Positions 8,531 to 16,181 of a stretch of 64,000 nt of DNA are shown here, one piece after another. This DNA comes from Sphingobacteriales bacterium. GTDB taxonomy: Bacteria; Bacteroidota; Bacteroidia; Chitinophagales; Chitinophagaceae. The stretch spans positions 558,001 to 622,000 of the forward strand of contig JACRJO010000032.1 of NCBI GenBank assembly GCA_016219985.1, given 5' to 3'. The notes under the pieces were generated by a model. It made no database searches and was not told the origin of the DNA. It saw only the letters and a list, made by a program, of their open reading frames with translations. Position 1 is the stretch's first letter. Every line of letters starts with the position of its first letter. Made by a program: the position numbers and the translations under genes.

Positions 8531-10039
8531 AGCAATACTTTCCAAAACAATCCTCTTCAAATCGCTGATCGCCACCCGCTCCTGCAGCATACTGTCGCGA
8601 TGCCGGATGGTGACAGTCTGGTCTTCCTTGCTCTGGTGATCTACGGTTACACAGAACGGTGTGCCTAAAGCGTCCATGCGGCGGTAGCGTTTACCAATGG
8701 AATCTTTTTCCTCGTAAAAGCAACGGAACTCCCCGCGGCAATCCTTCATGATCTGCTCTGCGATCTCCGGCAACCCGTCTTTCTTGGTCAGCGGCAGCAC
8801 CGCCAGCTTGATCGGGGCCAGTTTGGCCGGCAGGTGCAATACCACCCGGCTGTCGGATTTTTCCGGCTGGCCCGCTTCTGCGGCAGGCAGGCTCAGGTCC
8901 TGCTCCTCGTAGGCATGACTGATCACGGCGAGGAACATACGATCCAGGCCGATCGAAGTTTCAATTACATAGGGAATATAGTTGCCATATGGCTTGCCCG
9001 TGGCGGGATCAATATCATTATCGAAATATTGCTGCTTTTTTTTGCTGTATTCCTGGTGCTGCTTCAGGTCAAAATCCGTACGGCTGTGAATCCCTTCCAG
9101 TTCCTTGAAGCCCATCGGGAATTCAAATTCTATATCACAGGCCGCATCCGCGTAGTGAGCCAGTTTCACATGATCATGGAACCGGTATTTTTCTGCGGGA
9201 ATACCCAGGCTTTTATGCCATTCCAGGCGGGTGGTCTTCCACTTTTCATACCATTCTTTTTGGGAACCGGGACGGATAAAGAACTGCATTTCCATTTGCT
9301 CAAATTCCCGCATCCGGAAGATAAACTGGCGGGCCACGATCTCATTCCGGAACGCTTTACCAACCTGAGCGATCCCGAACGGGATTTTCATCCGGCCGGA
9401 CTTCTGTACATTCAGGAAATTCACAAAAATACCCTGGGCCGTTTCGGGACGCAGGTACACTTTATTATCCTCGTCTTCGGAGGATACCGTGGAACCGAAT
9501 TCAGTAGAGAACATCAGGTTGAACTGGCGGATATCCGTCCAGTTGCAGGTGCCGCTGATGGCACAGGATATCTTATTATCCTCGATCAGCTTTTTCAGTC
9601 CGGGAAAATCATCCTTAGCCAGCAATCGCTCCATTTCAGCAATGACCTCATCGGCTTTAGCCTCCTGGCCCGCTGCCCGCAGCTCATCGCTATAAGCTTC
9701 TACCAGGTGATCCACACGGTAACGCTTCTTGCTGTCCTTGTTGTCGATCATCGGGTCGTTGAAATTATCGACGTGACCAGAAGCCTTCCAGGTAGTGGGA
9801 TGCATGAAAATGGCTGCATCAATACCTACGATATTGTCCTGCAGCTGGGTCATGCTCTTCCACCAGTAATCCCGGATATTCTTTTTCAGCTCACTGCCCA
9901 TCTGGCCGTAATCGTAAACCGCCTGCAACCCGTCGTAGATCTCACTGCTGGGAAAAATAAAGCCGTATTCTTTACAATGGGAGATGATCGCCTGGAACCG
10001 GCCCGCCGGCAGGGAAATTCCTTTTACTTGTTCAGTCAT
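8528..10039 (-). CDS. glyS: Glycyl-tRNA synthetase, single-chain dimeric type
   Basis: This 503-residue class II synthetase charges tRNA-Gly with glycine. Motifs seen are FPSSEIYDGLQAVYDYGQMG near the N-terminus, the motif-2 region NEIVARQFIFRMREFEQMEMQ, the GIHSRTDFDLKQH segment, YVIETSIGLDRMFLA, and a C-terminal anticodon-binding domain from about residue 410 (LAPIKLAVLPLTKKDGLPE). The start MTEQVKGISLPAG is chosen over an ATG 57 bases upstream, whose extra residues look like noise. The stop codon TAG sits in the first unit of a heptamer array. Confidence 0.95.
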   Translation of the reverse strand: MTEQVKGISLPAGRFQAIISHCKEYGFIFPSSEIYDGLQAVYDYGQMGSELKKNIRDYWWKSMTQLQDNIVGIDAAIFMHPTTWKASGHVDNFNDPMIDNKDSKKRYRVDHLVEAYSDELRAAGQEAKADEVIAEMERLLAKDDFPGLKKLIEDNKISCAISGTCNWTDIRQFNLMFSTEFGSTVSSEDEDNKVYLRPETAQGIFVNFLNVQKSGRMKIPFGIAQVGKAFRNEIVARQFIFRMREFEQMEMQFFIRPGSQKEWYEKWKTTRLEWHKSLGIPAEKYRFHDHVKLAHYADAACDIEFEFPMGFKELEGIHSRTDFDLKQHQEYSKKKQQYFDNDIDPATGKPYGNYIPYVIETSIGLDRMFLAVISHAYEEQDLSLPAAEAGQPEKSDSRVVLHLPAKLAPIKLAVLPLTKKDGLPEIAEQIMKDCRGEFRCFYEEKDSIGKRYRRMDALGTPFCVTVDHQSKEDQTVTIRHRDSMLQERVAISDLKRIVLESIA

Positions 10040-10045
10040 AGGGTG

Positions 10046-10053
10046 CAAATATA
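10046..10053 (-). promoter_or_regulatory. Possible -7 element of the glyS promoter
   Basis: On the minus strand TATATTTG matches the Bacteroidota -7 consensus TAnnTTTG, ending 6 bases before the glyS start. No TTG is present at the expected 19-base spacing, so support is partial and the mRNA leader would be very short. Confidence 0.35.
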
Positions 10054-10150
10054 ATAGCAAAAGTTTTCCCCCTATGTGCGAGAAAAAAAGGCACAATTTT
10101 TGGAATTTAGAATTTCAAATCGTTAATTTCATGTAAGGAACACTTAGATT

Positions 10151-10180
10151 TTGTTTATTTAATTGTTATTCATACCTTTG
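10151..10180 (+). promoter_or_regulatory. Consensus Bacteroidota promoter of the AT-rich island
   Basis: TTG at 10151-10153 and TACCTTTG at 10173-10180 are separated by exactly 19 bases, a perfect fit to the TTG-N19-TAnnTTTG promoter recognised by the primary sigma factor of this phylum. It lies 20 bases before the start of the 55-residue protein gene and can serve both genes of the island. Confidence 0.8.
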
Positions 10181-10199
10181 CACCCTTAAATTTATAAAA

Positions 10200-10367
10200 A
10201 TGGCTGTTGCTACATTCAATGACCTTTTAAAAGGTCTAAGAGAATATACTTCTGAGAAGGCGTATAGAACAACCCCACAGTCTAAAAAATTTTTTGAGAC
10301 ACATCAGGCTGAGGCCCACATTCAAAAAAATAAACAAGCGAAAAAAGTTACTGGCAAAAAAAAATAG
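10200..10367 (+). CDS. 55-residue lysine-rich small protein
   Basis: This short frame begins MAVATFNDLLKGLREYTSEK and ends in a basic tail, KKVTGKKK. A complete consensus promoter sits just upstream, and the gene is 42 bases ahead of the dGTPase-like gene in the same direction, so it is likely the first gene of a two-gene unit. No family was recognised. The composition suggests nucleic-acid contact or a regulatory partner of the hydrolase, which is inference. Base composition is strongly AT-rich like the gene after it and unlike the flanking genes. Confidence 0.65.
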   Translation: MAVATFNDLLKGLREYTSEKAYRTTPQSKKFFETHQAEAHIQKNKQAKKVTGKKK

Positions 10368-10409
10368 GATTTAATTTTTTTTTACTACTTTATGGTTTCG
10401 TAATTATTT

Positions 10410-11975
10410 ATGAAGCCGTTATACACTACTTCTGACCTCACTAGAGAATTTGCAAGAATTCAAGATTATCAATCAAGTGAATTCGAAGGGGACTTTTCCT
10501 TCGACCTGTCAAACCTCACTCATTCTGCATGTTTTAGAAGACTTCAAGGGAAGACCCAATTATTTCCTGAAATGGAAAATGATTTCTTCAGAAATAGGTT
10601 AACGCACTCAATAGAGGTTGCTGACATTGCTTCAAAAATTGCAAAAAAACTTAACCATGAACACATTTATTTCAAAAACCAAGAAATTAATATTAATCTC
10701 GTCAGGTTTGCAGGCCTAGCACATGATCTCGGGCATCCACCTTTTGGCCATGTAGGCGAAAGAGCAATAAACAAAGCTTTAATTAACCACAAAAACCAAC
10801 ACTTCAATAAAAAAAATCGGGACATAGGTCTTAGATATGAAGGAAATGCACAAACCCTTAGAATTCTATCCCGCCTTGAGAAAAAATTCGTAAATATTTC
10901 TGAAGATGGTCCAAACAAGAATTTCCCTTTGTTTGCACAAAACGAAGGGATAATCGAACAAACTGACTTCCGAATAGGCTTAAACCTAACCTACAGATCG
11001 CTTGCTTCTATTCTAAAATATGACAACGAACTAACAGATAATAATATCAGAAACAAGAAGGGGTACTACAAATCAGAAAGAGATTTGGTTGAACAAATAA
11101 AATTTTACACTACTGGTAAAACTGCCGCATATCTAAGAAGACACCATATTAAATTTAAAACAATTGAATGCTCAATAATGGACATAGCTGATGACATAAG
11201 CTATACTGCATATGACTTAGAAGATGCATTTAAGGGTAGGTTTGTAAATATGCTTGATTTTTTGCACACAACTGATGAAAGCCTTATTAGGAAAGTTATT
11301 TCAGAATTTAATGATTCCCTAAAGAAAGCAAACAATGACGACCTGTACGAAAAAGAGTTCTCTCTTTTAACCCTTGACAAATCCGGGATTGAAGACTTTC
11401 AATACATATTGAGTTATCCTTTTTTGCATTTAGGATGGATAGATAACCCTGTTATTCCCAAAAACCATATATATAGAAAAAAAAATCAAACATATTTGAC
11501 TGAAATAGGGAGATTCAATATTTCAAGTGAATTATATATTGTGTCACAAAAACTGATAAAAAACGGCTATTTCAGGTCATACTTTATATCCCAGCTTATT
11601 AAATACTTTATTGACTCACTCGAAGTAAAAGTTAACGAGGATTTTCCTGCCTTATCAAGTGTTTACCTTAGCGAAGAAGCATTCTGGGTATTAGAAGCAT
11701 TAAAACAATTTATTTTCATTTCACAAACAAAATCAGCACGTTTACAAATTGTCGATTACCGAGGAGAAGAAATTGTAACCTTGTTATTTGACACACTTAT
11801 AAAAAATCCACAGCTTTTACCTCGCGATTTCAGAATTATGTATGAAAATTCAATGGTAGAAACTAGGCCACGAATAATTGCAGATTATATATCTACAATG
11901 ACCAACCGATATGCAATAGAGTTTTATGCTAGATTAAAGTCTGAAAATCACCAGTCAATTTTTAAACCATTTTAA
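10410..11975 (+). CDS. dgt: dGTPase-family HD-domain triphosphohydrolase
   Basis: The 521-residue protein has all landmark motifs of deoxyguanosine triphosphate triphosphohydrolases: FRRLQGKTQLFP near residues 42-53, the first metal ligand in NRLTHSIEV (H66), the HD pair in AHDLGHPPFGH (H105, D106), EGNAQTLRIL at 144-152, and DIADDISYTAYDLEDA near 258-272. The family cleaves dNTPs to a deoxynucleoside plus triphosphate, and some members protect bacteria by depleting dNTPs during phage infection. Codon use is strongly AT-rich compared with both neighbours, a sign of horizontal acquisition. It forms a two-gene unit with a 55-residue protein. Housekeeping nucleotide control is the alternative role. 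Confidence 0.88.
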   Translation: MKPLYTTSDLTREFARIQDYQSSEFEGDFSFDLSNLTHSACFRRLQGKTQLFPEMENDFFRNRLTHSIEVADIASKIAKKLNHEHIYFKNQEININLVRFAGLAHDLGHPPFGHVGERAINKALINHKNQHFNKKNRDIGLRYEGNAQTLRILSRLEKKFVNISEDGPNKNFPLFAQNEGIIEQTDFRIGLNLTYRSLASILKYDNELTDNNIRNKKGYYKSERDLVEQIKFYTTGKTAAYLRRHHIKFKTIECSIMDIADDISYTAYDLEDAFKGRFVNMLDFLHTTDESLIRKVISEFNDSLKKANNDDLYEKEFSLLTLDKSGIEDFQYILSYPFLHLGWIDNPVIPKNHIYRKKNQTYLTEIGRFNISSELYIVSQKLIKNGYFRSYFISQLIKYFIDSLEVKVNEDFPALSSVYLSEEAFWVLEALKQFIFISQTKSARLQIVDYRGEEIVTLLFDTLIKNPQLLPRDFRIMYENSMVETRPRIIADYISTMTNRYAIEFYARLKSENHQSIFKPF

Positions 11976-12018
11976 AAAGATTAAAAAGAATACAAATAAA
12001 ATATTTTGTCATTTTCTT

Positions 12019-12026
12019 TACCTTTG
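12019..12026 (+). promoter_or_regulatory. Possible -7 element upstream of the YHS gene
   Basis: TACCTTTG matches the TAnnTTTG consensus and lies 20 bases before the ATG of the YHS-domain gene. The upstream TTG element is not found at standard spacing. Confidence 0.4.
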
Positions 12027-12046
12027 TATTCGCTTAATAAAATAAC

Positions 12047-12352
12047 ATGAGAAGCACTGCATTATTTATGGCCATACCGGCCACCCTGCTGGCCGCATTT
12101 GCCCTATTTAATACTTCCCGGAAAGAAGGAAATTCCTGCAACATGCAAACAGCTGTTTGTTACCAAATGAGCCCGGAATGTGGTATATCGCCCGACACCC
12201 TGCGCAAGGATCCCATCTGCGGCATGATGGCGGATGATACCAAAAAAGACACCGTTCATTATAAGAACAAAGTGTACGCCTTCTGCTCCAAACATTGCAA
12301 GCAGGAGTTTGTGAAGGACCCGGAAGCTTATACGCCGAAAAAGAAGAACTAA
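12047..12352 (+). CDS. YHS-domain protein, probably exported
   Basis: The 101-residue protein has a hydrophobic N-terminus (residues 5-21), then a cysteine-rich linker, then a YHS domain from about residue 54: DPICGM (C58), then YAFCSKHCKQEF (C80, C84) and the closing DPEAY. YHS domains are short metal-binding modules found alone or attached to copper/heavy-metal transporters. A role in metal handling in the periplasm or at the membrane is inferred from the motif only. Confidence 0.8.
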   Translation: MRSTALFMAIPATLLAAFALFNTSRKEGNSCNMQTAVCYQMSPECGISPDTLRKDPICGMMADDTKKDTVHYKNKVYAFCSKHCKQEFVKDPEAYTPKKKN

Positions 12353-12379
12353 AAAAGGTAACCCCGTAAATCCTGGCAC

Positions 12380-12676
12380 ATGATCTCCGAAGAAAAGATC
12401 CGGGAACTGCACCGGCAACTGAAGAAAGGGGAGCCGGAAGGCGAGATCAGGGAAAGGCTGAAAAAGGAAGGCCATACCCCGGAAGAAATACAACAGGTAT
12501 TCAAGCCGCAGCCATATGATATGCGTAGCTGGTACCTGGTTTTTGGAGTACTGATTACTATAGCCGGGGTCTATTATGTAAACAGCCTGGGTGGGTTAAT
12601 GATTCTCCTGTTGGGGCTATTCCTCCTGTATTCCTATATTAAAGAAACCGAACGATTGAAAAGGCGACCTGAATGA
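12380..12676 (+). CDS. Small two-helix membrane protein
   Basis: The 98-residue protein has a charged, helical N-terminal part (residues 1-42, with GHTPEEIQQVF resembling a short helical bundle or UBA-like segment), followed by two membrane segments at about 51-67 and 71-87 and a basic tail ERLKRRPE. It starts 27 bases after the YHS gene and is probably co-transcribed with it. No function was recognised. Confidence 0.6.
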   Translation: MISEEKIRELHRQLKKGEPEGEIRERLKKEGHTPEEIQQVFKPQPYDMRSWYLVFGVLITIAGVYYVNSLGGLMILLLGLFLLYSYIKETERLKRRPE

Positions 12677-12686
12677 CAGGCAGTTA

Positions 12687-12839
12687 TTACTTCTTTTGAA
12701 ACTTTTCTTTCTTTAAGACCTTCAAAGCTTGGAATATTTTATCGTTATCGGTAATGAATTGCAATAGTCTTTCACCCGGTGTTTTGGACAACCAGATTTT
12801 CAACTGTACTTGTTTGATATGCAAAGGGGTATCATTCAT
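12687..12839 (-). CDS. 50-residue small protein downstream of the MazG-like gene
   Basis: A short frame MNDTPLHIKQVQLKIWLSKT continues with PGERLLQFITDNDKIFQAL and a lysine-rich end. It starts 11 bases after the stop of the MazG-like hydrolase on the same strand, so the two are likely co-transcribed. The pattern (W-L-S-K-T-P-G-E-R-L with amphipathic helices) reads like a real folded small protein rather than chance sequence. No family could be named. Confidence 0.55.
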   Translation of the reverse strand: MNDTPLHIKQVQLKIWLSKTPGERLLQFITDNDKIFQALKVLKKEKFQKK

Positions 12840-12850
12840 TTATGATAAAA

Positions 12851-13177
12851 TTACCGGAGTTTATCATTGTTTTTATGCCGCTCCGCATCCCTTGCCGATT
12901 TTTTTTCAAAATTCTTTTCAAGCGCCGCTGACAGGTTCACCCCGGTCTGGTTGGCCAGGCAGATCAGCACCCAGAGTACATCGGCCATTTCATCCCCCAG
13001 GTCCCGGTTCTGATCAGAATCTTTAAAACTCTGGTCCCCGTATTTCCGGGCCATGATGCGGGCCAGTTCCCCTACTTCTTCCGTAAGGATGGCCATATTG
13101 GTCAGTTCGCTGAAATAACGGACACCAATAGTTTTGATCCATTCATCCACCTGTTGCTGGGCATATTCAAGTGTCAT
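12851..13177 (-). CDS. MazG-like nucleotide pyrophosphohydrolase
   Basis: The 108-residue protein has the all-alpha NTP pyrophosphohydrolase signature: EEVGELAR at residues 33-40 and GDEMADVLW at 61-69, supplying the acidic metal ligands. Such short single-domain enzymes hydrolyse non-canonical or canonical NTPs/dNTPs to monophosphates. The start MTLEYAQQQVDEW is preferred over one 26 codons upstream, whose extension has no family character. A 50-residue partner gene follows closely. Confidence 0.85.
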   Translation of the reverse strand: MTLEYAQQQVDEWIKTIGVRYFSELTNMAILTEEVGELARIMARKYGDQSFKDSDQNRDLGDEMADVLWVLICLANQTGVNLSAALEKNFEKKSARDAERHKNNDKLR

Positions 13178-13334
13178 AACATAATTTTTTGTGCAGGACT
13201 GCAATATAGCACGATTCTTGCCGTTAAAGACTCCCCCGGATTCCCGGTGGCCCAATCCGAAACCAACCGCGCATTATCACGTGGTCTCCCCCTGAAAACG
13301 GTAAACCAATTCCTTTAAAAGATTAAGGTATCCC

Positions 13335-13676
13335 ATGATGCAGTCTCTTCACAGGCTTCTGGCCGTTGTCTCCCTGTCCCTGTTCATCAGCGCGGCTTCC
13401 GCACAGCCGGCGCCCAATTCCTTTGACAACCCGGCAAAAAAAGAAAGCAAGCCGTTTAAAGTCCTGGCTTCCGGGAAGCAAATCACCATCAAAAGCATAA
13501 AAGAAATAAAAAACATCATGGTCTGGACGGCCACGGGTCACCGCATTGTGGAGCAAACCCAGGTAAATGCCGTTAGCTTCACCTTTAATGTATCCGGTTC
13601 AAGGGAAAAGATCTTCTTTATCATGGTACAGTACGCAGAAGGGAAACCGGTGACGGAGAAGATCGGGGTGCAGTGA
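13335..13676 (+). CDS. Exported protein resembling a lone type IX secretion sorting domain
   Basis: The 113-residue protein has a signal peptide (cleavage near ASAQ, residue 23). The remaining 90 residues resemble the C-terminal sorting domain of type IX secretion cargo: TIKSIKEIKNIMVWTATGHR, a middle strand, VSGSREKIFFIMVQYAEG and a final TEKIGVQ. There is no preceding cargo domain. It may be a free-standing small surface protein with this fold, or a remnant of a larger protein. gldN, gldM and gldB elsewhere in the window show that the organism has components of this secretion system. Confidence 0.6.
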   Translation: MMQSLHRLLAVVSLSLFISAASAQPAPNSFDNPAKKESKPFKVLASGKQITIKSIKEIKNIMVWTATGHRIVEQTQVNAVSFTFNVSGSREKIFFIMVQYAEGKPVTEKIGVQ

Positions 13677-13727
13677 TGTAGCTGAAGCAGGGAATTCCCA
13701 CTACTGGTTGGCGGGTGATTGGGTTAT

Positions 13728-13830
13728 TCTTGAGCTGTGAGCTGCGAGCTGTGAGCCCGCCTCGCTATCGCTTCGGCGAGGCAAGCTGCGAATAGCAGAC
13801 TGACATCTGACAACTGACAACTGTCAACTA
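13728..13830 (-). repeat. Heptamer array and palindrome abutting the dtd stop codon
   Basis: On the minus strand the TAG stop of dtd is followed by TTGACAG, TTGTCAG, TTGTCAG and ATGTCAG units, then a GC-rich palindrome (cgcctcgctatcgcttcggcgagg) and further gagctgt-type units. The end of the array coincides with the stop codon itself. Confidence 0.8.
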
Positions 13831-14280
13831 CTCCCTATCCTTCGTATCCATCACAATCGTTACCGGCCCGTCATTCAATAATTCCACCTTCATATCGGCG
13901 CCGAATAGACCGGTGCCTATGGGTTTGCCGAGATCCGCACTTAATTGGGCGATCATTTTTTCATATAAAGGAACAGCCACCCCGGGTTTACTGGCTTTTA
14001 TATAGGAAGGACGGTTGCCTTTTTTGGTGGAGGCATGCAGGGTAAACTGGCTTACCAGGAGAATACCCCCGTTTATGTCTTTCACCGATTCGTTCATCAC
14101 TCCTGTGGCATCATTAAATATGCGGAGGTTCACGATCTTCCCGCTCAGCCACCGGATATCCTCTTCTGTATCCGCATCCTCAATACCCAGCAATACCAGC
14201 AGCCCCCACCCGATTTCCGACTGAACTTTCCCTTCAATAGTTACACTGGCCCTGGAGACTCTTTGTATGACGGCGCGCAT
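13828..14280 (-). CDS. dtd: D-aminoacyl-tRNA deacylase
   Basis: The 150-residue protein matches Dtd over its full length: MRAVIQRVSRASVTIEGK at the start, LLVSQFTLHASTKKGNRPSY containing the SQxT catalytic loop, and NDGPVTIVMDT near the C-terminus with the cross-subunit Gly-cisPro motif. It hydrolyses D-amino acids and glycine mischarged on tRNA. It appears to be transcribed alone; its TAG stop lies in a heptamer array. Confidence 0.96.
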   Translation of the reverse strand: MRAVIQRVSRASVTIEGKVQSEIGWGLLVLLGIEDADTEEDIRWLSGKIVNLRIFNDATGVMNESVKDINGGILLVSQFTLHASTKKGNRPSYIKASKPGVAVPLYEKMIAQLSADLGKPIGTGLFGADMKVELLNDGPVTIVMDTKDRE

Positions 14281-14338
14281 TTTAGCAAGATTTGTTAACC
14301 ACGAAAGTATTGAGTTTTTTATTCTGCCGGACTGTATT

Positions 14339-14672
14339 AGTTGTTAGTTGTCAGTTGTTAGCCTGCCTGTCCGGCCCGCTTCGCCGCGAGGCGAGTAGGC
14401 AGGTTGTCAGGGTCTCCGAATGAAAAGTTTTTCCAATAATGTGAGAACTGTTTAGTTGACAGATGTTAGATGTCAGGCCCTCTGAACGAGGAATCGTTTC
14501 AATAAGGAGGTGTTTGGCATTAGCTGTGAGCCTGCCTGTCCGGCCCGCTTCGCCGCGAGGCGAGTAGGCAGGTTGTTTGGGGGCTTCGGATGAAAAGTTT
14601 TTCCAATAATATGAGAACTGTTCGACAATAGGGTTAATTGGCTAATTGGCACATTGGCTAATTATCTATTTG
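14339..14672 (+). repeat. Composite intergenic repeat, two units of about 170 bp
   Basis: This gene-free stretch between dtd and arfB contains two copies of a unit. Each has TTGTCAG-like heptamers, an identical GC-rich palindrome (14361-14405 and 14530-14574, core gcctgcctgtccggcccgct), and a block reading aaaagtttttccaataat followed by gagaactgtt. The right end has octamers TTAATTGG, CTAATTGG, CACATTGG. The right unit is the reverse complement of the element repeated at 18.5-18.9 kb. No promoter could be picked out for arfB in this region. Confidence 0.8.
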
Positions 14673-14686
14673 TCTAATTTTACCCC

Positions 14687-15094
14687 ATGCTTCAATCCCT
14701 TCTCCCCGAAATAACATTCCAAACAACCCGCTCCGGCGGCAAGGGCGGGCAAAACGTCAATAAGGTAGAAACTGCAGTAATCGCATCCCTCCCTGTTGCT
14801 GACTCCACCCTGTTCAGCCCTCAGCAAAAACAATTGCTGCAGGAAAAACTCAGCAACCGCATTACAGCTGAAGGCTGTCTCCAGGTAAAAGCCCAAACCC
14901 ACCGGACCCAGCTGGCTAATAAAGAAGAAGCAGTAAAGAAGATACATGAACTGGTCCGGAAAGCCCTGGAAAAGAAAAAAGCCCGGATCGCCACTAAGAT
15001 CAGCCGGGCAGCAAAAGAAAAAAGGCTGGAGTCCAAGAAAAGAAAAGCCGATGTAAAAGCCGGGCGGCAAAAGTTCCGCCGTGGTGATTTCTGA
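14687..15094 (+). CDS. arfB: Peptidyl-tRNA hydrolase of the ArfB/release-factor-like family
   Basis: The 135-residue protein carries the GGQ catalytic motif in TTRSGGKGGQNVNKVET and a strongly basic C-terminal tail (KKRKADVKAGRQKFRRGDF) of the type ArfB inserts into the empty mRNA channel. It rescues ribosomes stalled without a stop codon by hydrolysing peptidyl-tRNA. Length and domain order match ArfB and not full release factors, which have additional domains. Confidence 0.92.
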   Translation: MLQSLLPEITFQTTRSGGKGGQNVNKVETAVIASLPVADSTLFSPQQKQLLQEKLSNRITAEGCLQVKAQTHRTQLANKEEAVKKIHELVRKALEKKKARIATKISRAAKEKRLESKKRKADVKAGRQKFRRGDF

Positions 15095-15134
15095 GCCCGG
15101 AATATTCCTGTAAATTGTAGTTTATTTTCAGCCC

Positions 15135-16181
15135 TTGCGAAAAAGCCTGTTTACCATATTGGTATTGTTTACTTTTTTGGTCACCCTTTCCCGGGGACTG
15201 GGCGCCTGTAAAAAAGATCAGGGCACGAAAGGCCTGGAACGGTTAGCCCAGGAAATCCCGGAAGGTTTTCCTCAACCCGCCTATACATTTAATGACAACC
15301 CCCTGAGCCGGGAAGGTTTTGAACTCGGCCGTAAATTATTCTATGACCCGGCCCTCTCTGCCGATAACCAGCATCCCTGCTCTTCCTGTCACCAGCAAAC
15401 CGGGGGCTTTGGTACCTTCGAGCATGACCGGAGCCACGGGGTTTTTGATTCACATACCCTGCGCAATGCCCCGGTGCTTTTTAACCTGGCCTGGAGCAGT
15501 TCTTTTCACTGGGATGGTGAGTTTAGTTCCCTGCCCGGGGAAGCCGCTCATCCCCTGACCGGTTCGCATGAGATGGGGGAAACCTATCAAAATATCATTA
15601 AACAGCTGGAAGCAGACCCCGTGTACCGCGACCAGTTCAAAAAAGTATTCCGTTACCCCATTATCCGGCCGGAATTTATCAATAAGGTCCTGGCCCAGTT
15701 TACCGGTTCCATTATTTCTGCAGATGCTAAATACGACCGGTACAAAAAAGGAACTGCCGCATTTACGGCACAGGAAGAAAATGGCTACCAGCTCTATAAA
15801 ACAAACTGCGCCAGTTGTCACCCCGAACCCCTTTTTACGGATTTTAGTTACCGGAACATCGGCCTGCCGGTTGATATAACCCTGAATGATTACGGGAGGA
15901 TGCGGGTGACCGGTAAACCGGCCGATTCCCTGAAATTCAAAGTGCCCACCCTGCGGAACACTTATATCTCTTCCAACTATATGCACGACGGGCGTTTCAA
16001 CACCCTGCAGCAATGCATCGGCCATTACCGCAGTAATGTGCAGCAAAGTCCCACCCTCGATCCTTTATTGATAAACGGGATAACGCTGACCCCGGTCCAG
16101 TCATCGGACCTGGTTGTTTTCCTCCGGACCCTGACGGATTCCGCCCTGCTGCGGAACACCCGCTTTTCGAAACCCAATTAG
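15135..16181 (+). CDS. Di-haem cytochrome c peroxidase family protein
   Basis: The 348-residue protein has two CxxCH haem sites, CSSCH at 83-87 and CASCH at 226-230, spaced as in bacterial di-haem peroxidases/MauG relatives. It starts with a TTG codon; no ATG is available nearby and the TTG gives a good lipoprotein signal (hydrophobic 5-19, LGAC with C25), so it is probably a membrane-anchored periplasmic enzyme. It likely reduces hydrogen peroxide with electrons from a small cytochrome c or acts on another periplasmic substrate. Its last 4 bases overlap the convergent gene on the other strand. Confidence 0.85.
   Translation: MRKSLFTILVLFTFLVTLSRGLGACKKDQGTKGLERLAQEIPEGFPQPAYTFNDNPLSREGFELGRKLFYDPALSADNQHPCSSCHQQTGGFGTFEHDRSHGVFDSHTLRNAPVLFNLAWSSSFHWDGEFSSLPGEAAHPLTGSHEMGETYQNIIKQLEADPVYRDQFKKVFRYPIIRPEFINKVLAQFTGSIISADAKYDRYKKGTAAFTAQEENGYQLYKTNCASCHPEPLFTDFSYRNIGLPVDITLNDYGRMRVTGKPADSLKFKVPTLRNTYISSNYMHDGRFNTLQQCIGHYRSNVQQSPTLDPLLINGITLTPVQSSDLVVFLRTLTDSALLRNTRFSKPN

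Noticed and set aside
8834..10054. A 406-codon open frame opposite glyS
   Set aside because: It is the shadow of the well-conserved glyS frame on the other strand; the translation has no family character.
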